Source: Bacteriovoracaceae bacterium UBA4573 (GTDB lineage Bacteria > Bdellovibrionota > UBA1018 > UBA923). Taken from it: 27,252 nt of DNA. Below, in pieces: positions 8,765-16,681 of this stretch. The translations under genes were made by a program, and so were the position numbers. The notes under the pieces were generated by a model. It made no database searches and was not told the origin of the DNA. It worked only from the letters and a program-made list of their open reading frames with translations. Each line of letters opens with the position of its first letter. The stretch's first letter is position 1. The DNA lies in assembly GCA_002387735.1 (NCBI GenBank), contig DGKJ01000079.1, positions 1 to 27,252 on the forward strand, in the 5' to 3' direction.

Positions 8765-9733
8765 TTAGCTCTGATAAACAAATTCGTTCCAATATTTTGT
8801 CATGCACAGACCCTCTTGACCGCGACGCATAGGAAACGCAGCAGGAGCAGAATCCAGCATCGCTTCAACGCACAAGGCCGGAATATTTACACCAGCATGA
8901 ACCGATAACATAAGACCACCCGCCGCAAAACGAGGGTTCACTTCAATTAAATAAGGCTTTTCGTTAACTATAAACTGAAAATTGCTCGCGCCTCGAAGCT
9001 GCAAGCGGCCGCAAATATGTTCGATGATAGCCATAAAGGGCTCCACTGCAATCGTTACACCCTTCACAGATTGGCCCGATTTTACGGCCATCCTTTTCCG
9101 CGCCGAAGCGGCACGAACCCTGCCTGAGTGATCGCAGAAAACATCTACTGTCACTTCGTAACCTTTAATTAATTTCTGAATTAAAAGATCGGAGTGCGAG
9201 GCAGTATAAAAATTAAACTCTTCCATTGAATGAAGAGGCATAGCGAATCGGCTTCCACTGCCTTCGATTTTTTTTGCAAACAACGGAAAATTGAGTGGGT
9301 CCGGGGTGAATTCTAGTAGTCCGGAACAAAATAGAACTTCCGGCACCATAATCTCTAATTTTTTTGCGAAATTCCAAAACTCCCACTTGTTGTCGCAAAC
9401 ATTGACGGCCTCGTGCGATGGCAAAAAAGTATGAATCCCGTTTTCCTTGAGAAGTGCGGCGTGTTTAGCAAACCACTTTATTTCTCCGGAAAAAGTTGGA
9501 AGACACAAAACCTCGCCTTCGCGATCAGCTATTTCAAATAATTTTTTTGCAAAAAGTGGTGAATCGAATCTTGGTACAAGGAAGGTTTTATCAGCAAGGA
9601 ACAGTCCTGGGGCGGAAGGGTCGGTATCAGAGGCTAAGATCTCTATGGCGGGATCCATATGACGTAGTGCACGTATCGCATTGACGGCGGAGCCTGTGCC
9701 TGACGATGTTATAAGTACTTTGTGGGCGCCCAT
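8765..9733 (-). CDS. ATP-grasp ligase (carbamoyl-phosphate synthase-like)
   Basis: A protein of about 322 residues with the three parts of an ATP-grasp enzyme. The N-terminal Rossmann-like domain is HKVLITSSGTGSAVNAI. The central ATP-binding region has FAKKIEGSGSR and LIQKLIKGYEVTVDVF. The metal-binding end has FQFIVNEKPYLIEVNPRFAAGG, where Glu and Asn should hold Mg-ATP. Enzymes of this group activate a carboxylate as an acyl phosphate and join it to an amine. I prefer ATG 9731-9733, as it puts the first strand at the very N-terminus. A TTG at 9772 would add 13 residues, and neither start has a good ribosome binding sequence. The gene is followed at six bases by the epimerase. Together with AsnB it hints at amide or aminoacyl decoration of the glycan. 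Confidence 0.78.
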   Translation of the reverse strand: MGAHKVLITSSGTGSAVNAIRALRHMDPAIEILASDTDPSAPGLFLADKTFLVPRFDSPLFAKKLFEIADREGEVLCLPTFSGEIKWFAKHAALLKENGIHTFLPSHEAVNVCDNKWEFWNFAKKLEIMVPEVLFCSGLLEFTPDPLNFPLFAKKIEGSGSRFAMPLHSMEEFNFYTASHSDLLIQKLIKGYEVTVDVFCDHSGRVRAASARKRMAVKSGQSVKGVTIAVEPFMAIIEHICGRLQLRGASNFQFIVNEKPYLIEVNPRFAAGGLMLSVHAGVNIPALCVEAMLDSAPAAFPMRRGQEGLCMTKYWNEFVYQS

Positions 9734-9801
9734 AGCTAGACTAGAATTAACAACAGGGCTTTTAAATGACAATTCTCAAGTTTAAAACTCGACTTTATTG
9801 G

Positions 9802-10659
9802 CTACGCGTTGACTCGGCGCTTCATTTTTGGGCTTGGTAGAAAGTCCCTTTCAGGAACCGCCGAACTGAGCACTCGTTTTTCCCAACGCTTAAAATCTAA
9901 AGTCACGTGATAAAGCGAAAAATAGAAAATCGAAATAAACCCTCTAGTCCCATCTCGATACCCCTGTTTCCAAAAATAGTGCCGCAAGAAAAATCGAAAA
10001 GCGCGGTAAATTGTTGAAAACACCGATCGAAATTCCCCGTCTTGACCGCCATTCGAGGCGTCAAATTCCGTGTACTGATCGGTTTTCTGAAACCACTCCG
10101 ATAAACTGTTCACATTGAAGTGTAGGTACCCGTTTCTAAAAACATGTACCAACCCCTGAACGGAAACTCCGCGGTGATATCCTTTTTCGCAAGGGTAGTC
10201 CCAGGTACCAGTGCGAAACAGTCTTATTTCCGACGATTTTGGACTGTAGAGCCCATACCGCAGGGGAGCGCCCACAAAGTAAAATGAGTTGGGAATTTTG
10301 ACGCCCGAAAACCTGGAACTTCTTGGGTCTGACAAGAAAGCCTTGAGCTCACTTAAGAGTTCCGGGGTTGGTCGTTCGTCAGTATCGATGTACAAAAGCC
10401 ATTCCGAGGTAGCAGACTCCAGTCCGAACTTGCGATTTAAATCAAAGTTGCCATTTGGGGGATTTTTTTCATATACGGTCGCGCCCAATTTTCGGGCAAT
10501 CGCAGCGGTCGAGTCCTCGCTCATTTGATCAACAACAATCACTTCCTTAGCGATCGCTAGCCAAGGACGTAGCGCGCCCTCAATACGCTCTTCACAGTTG
10601 CGCGCCGCAACAACGACGCTCAAACTCATTAACTGCCCGGGATTCGACGGTGTCGTCAT
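9802..10659 (-). CDS. Family 2 glycosyltransferase (WaaE/KdtX-like)
   Basis: A 285-residue GT-A protein. LSVVVAARNCEERI opens the nucleotide-binding domain, VIVVDQMSEDST follows, and YIDTDERP (Asp92-x-Asp94) is the metal-binding DxD motif. The order and the later FFLRHYFWKQGYRDGTRGF helix resemble WaaE/KdtX lipopolysaccharide-core glycosyltransferases. It acts on the cytoplasmic face, possibly membrane-associated through its aromatic, basic C-terminal part. It is the first gene of the minus-strand unit GT2, ATP-grasp, epimerase and HAD. ATG 10659 is the longest start; an internal ATG at 10629 sits just before the first strand and is equally possible. Neither has a clear ribosome binding sequence. 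Confidence 0.85.
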   Translation of the reverse strand: MTTPSNPGQLMSLSVVVAARNCEERIEGALRPWLAIAKEVIVVDQMSEDSTAAIARKLGATVYEKNPPNGNFDLNRKFGLESATSEWLLYIDTDERPTPELLSELKAFLSDPRSSRFSGVKIPNSFYFVGAPLRYGLYSPKSSEIRLFRTGTWDYPCEKGYHRGVSVQGLVHVFRNGYLHFNVNSLSEWFQKTDQYTEFDASNGGQDGEFRSVFSTIYRAFRFFLRHYFWKQGYRDGTRGFISIFYFSLYHVTLDFKRWEKRVLSSAVPERDFLPSPKMKRRVNA

Positions 10660-10674
10660 TTGGTTAGCTATGAC

Positions 10675-10694
10675 ATACTCGATTTAGGTTGAGT
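10675..10694. promoter_or_regulatory. Inverted repeat in a short divergent promoter region
   Basis: TACTC and GAGTA arms separated by ten bases lie in the 43-base gap between the divergent GT2 and GIY-YIG genes. Both promoters must fall in or near this gap. The repeat could be an operator, but five-base arms arise easily by chance and no clear -35/-10 pair is seen. Confidence 0.2.
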
Positions 10695-10702
10695 ACAGAA
10701 TA

Positions 10703-11647
10703 ATGCCGGCTCGCGCACTGAAAGACATCGAACAACTGTCCAATAATCCTGGCGTCTATTTTTTTTATGATGCGGCAGACAACCTCATCTATGTTGGCAA
10801 GGCCAAGAACCTAAGACGTCGTTTGGCCCAATATCGTAAAACTAGCCGAATTAGAAAACATCGTCGCATGCGCGGTATAATTCGCGACACTTTTCGTTAC
10901 GAAACCCGCAACTGCCCAAGTGAATTAGACGCCCTATTACTCGAAAATGAATGGATTCAAAAAGCAAAGCCCAAGTGGAACATCGTGGGTGCTTTCTACT
11001 TTATGTACCCTATCATTTCCGTTCGACGCGAAAAAAATGGTGATCTCATATTGGGTTATTCGACCGAAGAAGCATCTACTATTCAATCTGGATCAAGACT
11101 GTTCGGCAGCTATCGATCGCGCAGTAACACTCGGCGCGCATTTTTTTCCATGAACCGCTTAATCGGATACATCGGGCACCGAGAAAAGAAAAAATCTAAG
11201 ACTCCGAGCTCCCGCAGTGAGTTCGTAAAAAACCGTGAGCAACGGTTTAGGCAACTTTCGGTAGAGTGGGAAAAGTGGATCACTCTTTTTTTTAATGGAG
11301 AGTCGTCGCTGTTGCTCGAAAAAATTGTCACGCAGCTGCTTGATCGGCCAAAAGCCAGAAGGCGGGCAAGCGAAGTTCAAACCTATATCGACGAGCTGGC
11401 GCTTTTCTATTCTACGGAAGCGAAGCGTTTAAAGTTCATAAGAGACCAATTGGATTTGGGCCTTGGTTTCATACCCCAACGTGAACGAGATCGTTTTTAT
11501 TTGTTAGCAAAACACATCGCTAAATCCAGGTTAACGGATGGAACGCACTTTCATTCGAACCAGATTTCTCAAAGTTTCTCTCAAAGCCTCCATTTGGCTA
11601 TCGATTCTAAGGTCACCGAGACCAAGTTCGTGAAGCCCAACGGCTGA
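10703..11647 (+). CDS. Stand-alone GIY-YIG nuclease, UvrC N-terminal/Cho-like
   Basis: A 314-residue protein whose first 95 residues are a full GIY-YIG nuclease of the UvrC kind. It has GVY at 17-19, IYVGKAKNLRRRL (30-41, with the catalytic arginine), LLLENEWIQ (Glu81, metal ligand) and PKWNI (Asn93). In UvrC this domain makes the 3' incision of nucleotide excision repair. The C-terminal RNase H-like nuclease domain and helix-hairpin-helix repeats of UvrC are missing. The length fits Cho-type proteins (about 295 residues in E. coli), which make the 3' cut on their own with UvrAB. A helical stretch (about 195-255) may correspond to the UvrB-contacting region. The final 39 residues are coded antisense to the Fic gene and look unconserved. 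Confidence 0.75.
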   Translation: MPARALKDIEQLSNNPGVYFFYDAADNLIYVGKAKNLRRRLAQYRKTSRIRKHRRMRGIIRDTFRYETRNCPSELDALLLENEWIQKAKPKWNIVGAFYFMYPIISVRREKNGDLILGYSTEEASTIQSGSRLFGSYRSRSNTRRAFFSMNRLIGYIGHREKKKSKTPSSRSEFVKNREQRFRQLSVEWEKWITLFFNGESSLLLEKIVTQLLDRPKARRRASEVQTYIDELALFYSTEAKRLKFIRDQLDLGLGFIPQRERDRFYLLAKHIAKSRLTDGTHFHSNQISQSFSQSLHLAIDSKVTETKFVKPNG

Positions 11648-12052
11648 AACGCTATGACCATGGGCTTTGAGTAAAAAATAGGCCGCGACAACAGCGGTAC
11701 GTCGATTTCCGTCTTTAAAGACGTGGGTAAGAACGAACTGGGCATAAACATCGGCGGCAGCTTCAATCGCTTCTCCGCCGTCTGCTCGATCTTTGGCTGC
11801 CCTCAAAATTTCTCGAGCCTTTTTTATCGGATCGGCAAGAATTGCAAACGTGGCTTCGCGTCCCGAAGGCAGCTTACATATGGCGGGTTCTACGCGCCAA
11901 GGATCATTTTGAGTGCCGGTTAATATTTGGTTCAATCGTCCTAGTTCCGCGGTATTTAGAAACACGCCGGACTCGACCATACTATTGACTACCTCGAGCG
12001 CGCGCTCGAAGCGGGAAAGTTCTAATTGTCGTTTTAGATTATTCTCGGGCAT
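11531..12052 (-). CDS. Fic/Doc-family (Fido) protein
   Basis: A 173-residue Fido-domain protein. The core loop is THVFKDGNRRTA (109-120), matching H-x-F-x-x-GN-(K/R)-R, with catalytic His110, Phe112 and the anion-binding GNRR. Upstream, TAELGRLNQILTG fits the helix that opens the fold. Family members transfer AMP or a phosphate onto target proteins. The second motif position is Val rather than the usual Pro, as in several Doc-like proteins, so the activity cannot be settled. I see no canonical (S/T)xxxE(G/N) inhibitory helix and no small antitoxin gene beside it. It begins 36 bases after spoVG and probably shares its transcript. It ends inside the convergent nuclease gene (117-base overlap). 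Confidence 0.8.
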   Translation of the reverse strand: MPENNLKRQLELSRFERALEVVNSMVESGVFLNTAELGRLNQILTGTQNDPWRVEPAICKLPSGREATFAILADPIKKAREILRAAKDRADGGEAIEAAADVYAQFVLTHVFKDGNRRTAVVAAYFLLKAHGHSVSAVGLHELGLGDLRIDSQMEALRETLRNLVRMKVRSIR

Positions 12053-12088
12053 AGCCGGAAACTAGCATAAGGACGGGGGGGCGAAAAT

Positions 12089-12376
12089 TTAATCTTCGTC
12101 GGACGGGCGTCGGCCGCCACCCGCCTTCAGCTCGGAATCATAAGCCGCCAATATTTGCGCTTCCATTTTTTCCCGAGTTTCGGTGTTTAGTGGGTGTGCG
12201 ATATCTTTATAAACGCCGTCTTTTCGCTTTTTTGAAGGCATCGCAACGAATAGCCCGGTATTACCATTGATGACCTTGAGATCCCGGACGACAAAACAAT
12301 TGTCGAGAATAATGGTTACGTAGGCCTTAAGCTTTTCCTCATTAACCGGAAAAATTTTTATTTCGGTGATCTCCAT
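12089..12376 (-). CDS. spoVG: SpoVG-family regulator
   Basis: A 95-residue protein that aligns along its length with SpoVG. MEITEIKIFPVN opens the fold, followed by LKAYVTIILDNCFVVRDLKVI, then NGLFVAMPSKK-type and DIAHPLN segments. SpoVG proteins bind DNA and RNA and act as global regulators well beyond sporulation, for example in Listeria, Staphylococcus and Borrelia. The start at 12376 is fixed by an AGGAGAGG sequence six bases upstream. A longer GTG-started form from 12394 would bury that site. The C-terminal tail (GGGRRPSDED) is basic then acidic, as is common in the family. It sits between clpB and the Fic gene, with about 100 bases upstream that could hold its own promoter. Confidence 0.95.
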   Translation of the reverse strand: MEITEIKIFPVNEEKLKAYVTIILDNCFVVRDLKVINGNTGLFVAMPSKKRKDGVYKDIAHPLNTETREKMEAQILAAYDSELKAGGGRRPSDED

Positions 12377-12474
12377 GTTGCCTCTCCTGGTCACTGCACC
12401 TACAAAAGAAATACCCTACTATTTCCATTGTAAACCCAGACTAGAACACGACGCAACAAAGCGGCTTAAATCAG
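12370..12474 (-). promoter_or_regulatory. Leader region of spoVG
   Basis: The 98-base gap between clpB and spoVG is the only sizeable break in this minus-strand run. Reading the minus strand, TTTACA is followed about 15 bases later by TATTTC, a weak sigma-70-like pair with a short spacer. A strong AGGAGAGG ribosome binding sequence follows. No convincing terminator hairpin follows clpB, so read-through from clpB is possible. Confidence 0.3.
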
Positions 12475-15063
12475 CTACTGCGATGCGGCATTTTTTTCCA
12501 CATATAGCGAGCCGCCCTTTAAACCTACCGAAACCGTATCACCTGGCAGAAAGGCGCCTTCCAATAGTTTCTTTGCCACCACATTTTGCAACTCTTTCTG
12601 AATAAGCCTCTTCAGAGGGCGAGCACCATAGTCGGGGTCGTACCCAGTCTTCGAAAAATATTTGACTGCCTCATCCGAGATACTAAATCGAAGCTCCTTT
12701 GCAGCTAACAACTCAGCCAGTTTCGCGGTCTGAATCCGTACAATTTCGGTAATTTGGGTCTCATCTAAACTGTTGAAAATTACCGTATCGTCGATGCGAT
12801 TTAAAAATTCGGGTCGAAAGTGGTTTCTTAAGACCTGCATCACAATTTCTTCGCGTTTTCTTGGCTGTTTCTCTGATAGAATCTCGCGACTGCCGATGTT
12901 ACTCGTCATAATTATCACAGTGTTGGTAAAGTCCACCGTTCTTCCCTGTCCGTCGGTGACTCGACCATCGTCGAGAATCTGTAAAAAAATATTAAACACA
13001 TCACCGTGGGCTTTTTCGATTTCATCCAATAAAACCACCGAGTAAGGGCGACGTCGTACGGCTTCCGTAAGTTGTCCGCCTTCTTCGTAGCCCACATAAC
13101 CTGGAGGTGCGCCAACCAAGCGCGCTACCGAATGTTTTTCCATATATTCGGACATATCAATTCGTACCATTGCGTGTTCATCATCGAACATGAACTGAGC
13201 GAGTGCTTTTGCTGTCTCAGTTTTTCCAACGCCGGTTGGTCCAAGAAACAAAAAGGAACCGATCGGCCTGCGCGGATCCTGCAAACCAGCACGAGATCTG
13301 CGAATGGCGTCGGAGACAGCCTCAATCGCTGCGTCTTGCCCGACAACTCTCTCGTGCATTCGTTTTTCCATTTGCAAAAGTTTCTGAACTTCACTTTCGA
13401 GCATTCTCGACACTGGTACGCCGGTCCATTTGGAAACGACTTCGGCGATGTGTCGTTCATCTACCTCTTGGTGAAGAATCTTACGTTCTTTTGCCTTCGC
13501 AGTTCGTTCGTCGAGTTTCTTTTGAAGATCAAGCAAAACACCGTACTTAAGCTCTGCGGCTTTTTCCAGATCGCCACGTTTTTCAGCCTGCTCCATTTCA
13601 AAGCGCTTCTGTTCAATTTCGCTTTTTAATTCACCCAATCCTTGTACTTCTTGTTTTTCTTTTTGCCATTGCGCCCGAAGGGTTTTCGATTTTTCTTTTG
13701 CGTCACGCAGTTCGGTTTCAATTTTTTCTAAACGATCTTTTGATCTTGCATCGGTCTCTTTTTTAAGGGCCTGACGTTCGATTTCAGCCTGTAATATTTT
13801 TCGATCGAGTACATCGATTTCTTCTGGTACCGAATCCAAAGCCGTTCTTACGCGACTAGCGGCTTCGTCTATAAGGTCGATTGCCTTGTCAGGCAAAAAC
13901 CGATCGGCAATGTAACGGTTGGAGAGATTTGCAGCAGAAACCAATGCGCCATCTTTTATGGTTACGCCATGATGTAATTCGTATTTCTCTCGTAGGCCAC
14001 GTAAGATTGAAACCGTATCTTCGACCGTAGGTTCCTTTACAAAGACTGGTTGGAATCGTCGTTCTAGGGCCGCGTCTTTTTCGATTCGCTTGAATTCGTT
14101 CAAGGTGGTGGCGCCAACGCACTTTAGTTCGCCGCGGGCCAAAGCTGGTTTCAGGAGGTTCGCGGCATCCATCGCGCCTTCACTTGCTCCGGCTCCTACG
14201 AGTGTGTGAATTTCGTCTATGAAAAGTATCACGCTACCCGCGGAGTCGTTCACCGCCTTTAAAACTGCCTTTAGCCGTTCCTCAAATTCACCACGAAACT
14301 TGGCTCCTGCAATGAGTGCACCTAAATCTAGCGCAATGACTCGCTTGTTTTTTAGTCCTTCGGGTACGTCGCCTTTCATCACTCGTTGGGCCAAACCTTC
14401 TGCAATTGCGGTTTTTCCGACGCCTGGCTCGCCAATAAGAATGGGGTTATTTTTTGTGCGTCGAGATAACACCTGAATTACCCGCCTAATCTCTTCGTCG
14501 CGTCCCACCACTGGGTCTAACTTTCCTTTGGCGGCAACCGCCGTTAAATCGCGGCCGTACTTTTCTAGAGCGTTCATCTTGGCTTCAGGATTTTCGTCTT
14601 GCACGCGGGCTCCCCCTCTAATTTTTTTTAGGATTGTTTGCACTTTTTCGTAATTTACGTCAGCCTTAAAAAAGGCCTTATAGGCATCGGAGTCCTTCGC
14701 GTTGCGATTGCCCAAAAAACCCAACAGAAAGTGCTCTACGCTAACATACTCGTCTTTGAGTTTCGTAGCTTCGTCTTCTGCCAAAACCAGCAGTTTGTTG
14801 AAAGCGCCGGAAGGATAGACCTTCCCTTCGGTTGCTGCTCCCGTAACACTGGGAAATTTTCCGAGTGCAGCGCTTATTTCTTTTTCAATGAATTCCGGAT
14901 CCGCACCGGCAGTGCGAACAATAGACGGTACTATACCTTCTGGTTGTTTCAGCAGAGCAACGAGCAAATGCTCGGGTTGAATTTCTTGGTGGTTTCGTCG
15001 AATGGCCAAATGCTGGGCATCGACTAACGCTTCTTCGGTTTTTGCTGTAAATTTTGCAGCCAT
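12475..15063 (-). CDS. clpB: ClpB disaggregase (Hsp104-type AAA+ chaperone)
   Basis: An 862-residue full-length ClpB, a cytosolic hexamer that threads aggregated proteins for refolding with DnaK. The N-domain spans about 1-150. NBD1 has Walker A GEPGVGKT (211-218) and Walker B VILFIDE (278-284). The coiled middle domain covers about 410-535 and is very rich in Lys and Glu. NBD2 has Walker A GPTGVGKT (608-615), Walker B SVVLLDE (675-681), the pore-loop GYVGYEEGG and the C-terminal YGARPLKR motif. I chose ATG 15061-15063 because GAGGAG lies seven bases upstream; a start at 15078 would run through that site. It follows htrA by 45 bases. A hairpin at 15071-15088 could cover the ribosome binding site. 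Confidence 0.98.
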   Translation of the reverse strand: MAAKFTAKTEEALVDAQHLAIRRNHQEIQPEHLLVALLKQPEGIVPSIVRTAGADPEFIEKEISAALGKFPSVTGAATEGKVYPSGAFNKLLVLAEDEATKLKDEYVSVEHFLLGFLGNRNAKDSDAYKAFFKADVNYEKVQTILKKIRGGARVQDENPEAKMNALEKYGRDLTAVAAKGKLDPVVGRDEEIRRVIQVLSRRTKNNPILIGEPGVGKTAIAEGLAQRVMKGDVPEGLKNKRVIALDLGALIAGAKFRGEFEERLKAVLKAVNDSAGSVILFIDEIHTLVGAGASEGAMDAANLLKPALARGELKCVGATTLNEFKRIEKDAALERRFQPVFVKEPTVEDTVSILRGLREKYELHHGVTIKDGALVSAANLSNRYIADRFLPDKAIDLIDEAASRVRTALDSVPEEIDVLDRKILQAEIERQALKKETDARSKDRLEKIETELRDAKEKSKTLRAQWQKEKQEVQGLGELKSEIEQKRFEMEQAEKRGDLEKAAELKYGVLLDLQKKLDERTAKAKERKILHQEVDERHIAEVVSKWTGVPVSRMLESEVQKLLQMEKRMHERVVGQDAAIEAVSDAIRRSRAGLQDPRRPIGSFLFLGPTGVGKTETAKALAQFMFDDEHAMVRIDMSEYMEKHSVARLVGAPPGYVGYEEGGQLTEAVRRRPYSVVLLDEIEKAHGDVFNIFLQILDDGRVTDGQGRTVDFTNTVIIMTSNIGSREILSEKQPRKREEIVMQVLRNHFRPEFLNRIDDTVIFNSLDETQITEIVRIQTAKLAELLAAKELRFSISDEAVKYFSKTGYDPDYGARPLKRLIQKELQNVVAKKLLEGAFLPGDTVSVGLKGGSLYVEKNAASQ

Positions 15064-15070
15064 GTGCTTT

Positions 15071-15104
15071 CTCCTCAAACTGGAGGAAGCGAAGCCGCAA
15101 CCTC
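15071..15104 (-). promoter_or_regulatory. Possible RNA thermometer or switch over the clpB ribosome binding site
   Basis: In the clpB leader, TTCCTC pairs over six positions (one G-U) with the GAGGAG ribosome binding sequence across a six-base loop (15071-15088). The same CCTC can instead pair with GAGG further upstream, enclosing GCG/CGC arms (15083-15104), which would free the ribosome site. Short hairpins that melt with heat control many heat-shock genes. The pairing is visible; the regulatory role is inference. Confidence 0.35.
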
Positions 15105-15108
15105 TCAG

Positions 15109-16668
15109 CTAATCTTTTTTGCCCGTGAGGTTTAACGGCCTAACCTCAAATACTTCCTCACCGTCAGGGTCTGTCGTTCGAATACCCAAAACAAATCGTT
15201 TCTTACCCTTCAGCATTCGTACAAAATCTTCGACCTTTTTCACCGGGCGGGTTTCCTTACCAGCTTCCTTAATGTCAACAATCACATCACCGCGCTCAAG
15301 ACCCGCTTCAATTCCTGGACTATCGGGCTTAATCTCTTTAATCACAACGCCTTGATAGTCAGCGGGCAGACCCAATTCACCTGCAATTTCAGAGTCGATC
15401 TGTTCGACAGTTATTCCAGCAACCTCTGCTTTTCCGGGACGGTCAGGACCCTTATTATCGTGTCTACCCTTCGCATCTGCCCTGAAATCGGGTCTTCCTT
15501 CTACATCGACTTTGAACTTCTTTTCCGACACCTTTCCGTCGTCGCTTCTCAAAACAGTCACATCGGCCTTTTCGCCGATTGGAATGTTCGTTATCGTGTT
15601 CAGCAGTTCACCAATGGTCCGAACTCGTTTACCTGCGACTTCCGTAATAACGTCGGACTTTTTAATGCCTGCCCGAGCAGCCGGTTTACCACCAACCACA
15701 TCACTAACGATGGGGCCTCTCCGGTCCTCGTCAAGTTTTAGGGCCTTAGCAATTTCACTATTAAATTCCTGAACATTTACGCCAATATAGCCCCGATCAA
15801 CCCGCCCCTTTGTTTTGAGCTGTTCGAGCACTTTCTTGAGCATATTCACGGGTATAGCGAACCCAATGCCAGGGCCTCTTGCATCGATCGCATTATTAAT
15901 GCCGACCACTTCACCGCTTAAATTCACCAACGGCCCGCCGGAATTGCCCGGATTAATTGGCGCATCGACTTGCAGATAATTGCCAAAAGTACCCGGTAGC
16001 GACCGCTCTTTTGCACTGACGATTCCGTGAGAAACAGAATGGCCATGGCCAAAAGGATTTCCTACCGCGGCAATCCACTCGCCCACTTCCAATTTGTCTG
16101 AGTCTCCAAGTACCACCGGCTGTAGGGTTCTTCGGGTTTTTACTTTCAATAGAGCAATATCGAGTTCGCGATCTCGACCTATGATTTCTGCTTCACTCTC
16201 TTTTTCTTCGACGTCCTCTGTGAATTTAACCTTTATTTCGTCGGCCCCTTCGACGACGTGGTTGTTGGTAAGAATCAAACCGCCGACGCTGTTTTTTTCA
16301 ATTACAAACCCAGAACCAAGGGACATTGCTTTTCTCTGAGGCATTACGCGGTTTCCATCACCCCGAGGACCGGGCATGACACCACCTCCGAAAGGTTCCC
16401 CTAAAAACTCTTCAAAAAATCGTCTCCATAATTCGTCGCCCGGCTGTCCGGGTGTTCGCCCTCGATCACCCCAGTGCGGCGCCTTTACGGTTGAGGTTGT
16501 AAAAATATTCACCACCGACGGAATCATTTTTTTTGAAATTTGAATAAACACTTGATTGACGGGAGTAACAACATTGTCAGCGCTCGCAGCGTGTAACTCT
16601 TTCGTTAAGCCCCAGATAGCGAGAACGGACAAACCTAGGATCGCCCTGATCTTCATTGTCTTATTCAT
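15109..16668 (-). CDS. htrA: HtrA/DegP-family periplasmic serine protease
   Basis: A 519-residue HtrA protease. An N-terminal hydrophobic segment (about 6-26, ending LHAAS) is a signal peptide for export to the periplasm. The trypsin-like domain has the full triad: His137 (LTNNHVVEG), Asp170 (RELDIALLKV) and Ser243 (PGNSGGPL). Two PDZ domains follow, at about 290-385 and 420-505. Between them is a charged Arg/Asp/Lys linker (about 390-415). It should degrade or refold damaged envelope proteins. ATG 16668 has GGAG five bases upstream; a longer start at 16704 lacks such support. It lies 13 bases after the DUF1844 gene and 45 before clpB, in one stress-protein run. Confidence 0.95.
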   Translation of the reverse strand: MNKTMKIRAILGLSVLAIWGLTKELHAASADNVVTPVNQVFIQISKKMIPSVVNIFTTSTVKAPHWGDRGRTPGQPGDELWRRFFEEFLGEPFGGGVMPGPRGDGNRVMPQRKAMSLGSGFVIEKNSVGGLILTNNHVVEGADEIKVKFTEDVEEKESEAEIIGRDRELDIALLKVKTRRTLQPVVLGDSDKLEVGEWIAAVGNPFGHGHSVSHGIVSAKERSLPGTFGNYLQVDAPINPGNSGGPLVNLSGEVVGINNAIDARGPGIGFAIPVNMLKKVLEQLKTKGRVDRGYIGVNVQEFNSEIAKALKLDEDRRGPIVSDVVGGKPAARAGIKKSDVITEVAGKRVRTIGELLNTITNIPIGEKADVTVLRSDDGKVSEKKFKVDVEGRPDFRADAKGRHDNKGPDRPGKAEVAGITVEQIDSEIAGELGLPADYQGVVIKEIKPDSPGIEAGLERGDVIVDIKEAGKETRPVKKVEDFVRMLKGKKRFVLGIRTTDPDGEEVFEVRPLNLTGKKD

Positions 16669-16681
16669 GCGTACTCCGTAT

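Noticed and set aside
11531..12376. SpoVG and Fic as a toxin-antitoxin pair
   Set aside because: SpoVG is a widespread regulator with no known antitoxin role, and adjacency alone is not evidence.
13072..13629. A 185-codon open frame on the plus strand
   Set aside because: It lies antisense within clpB, its product is Cys/Phe-rich with no known fold, and clpB is certain. The other plus-strand frames here are rejected for the same reason.
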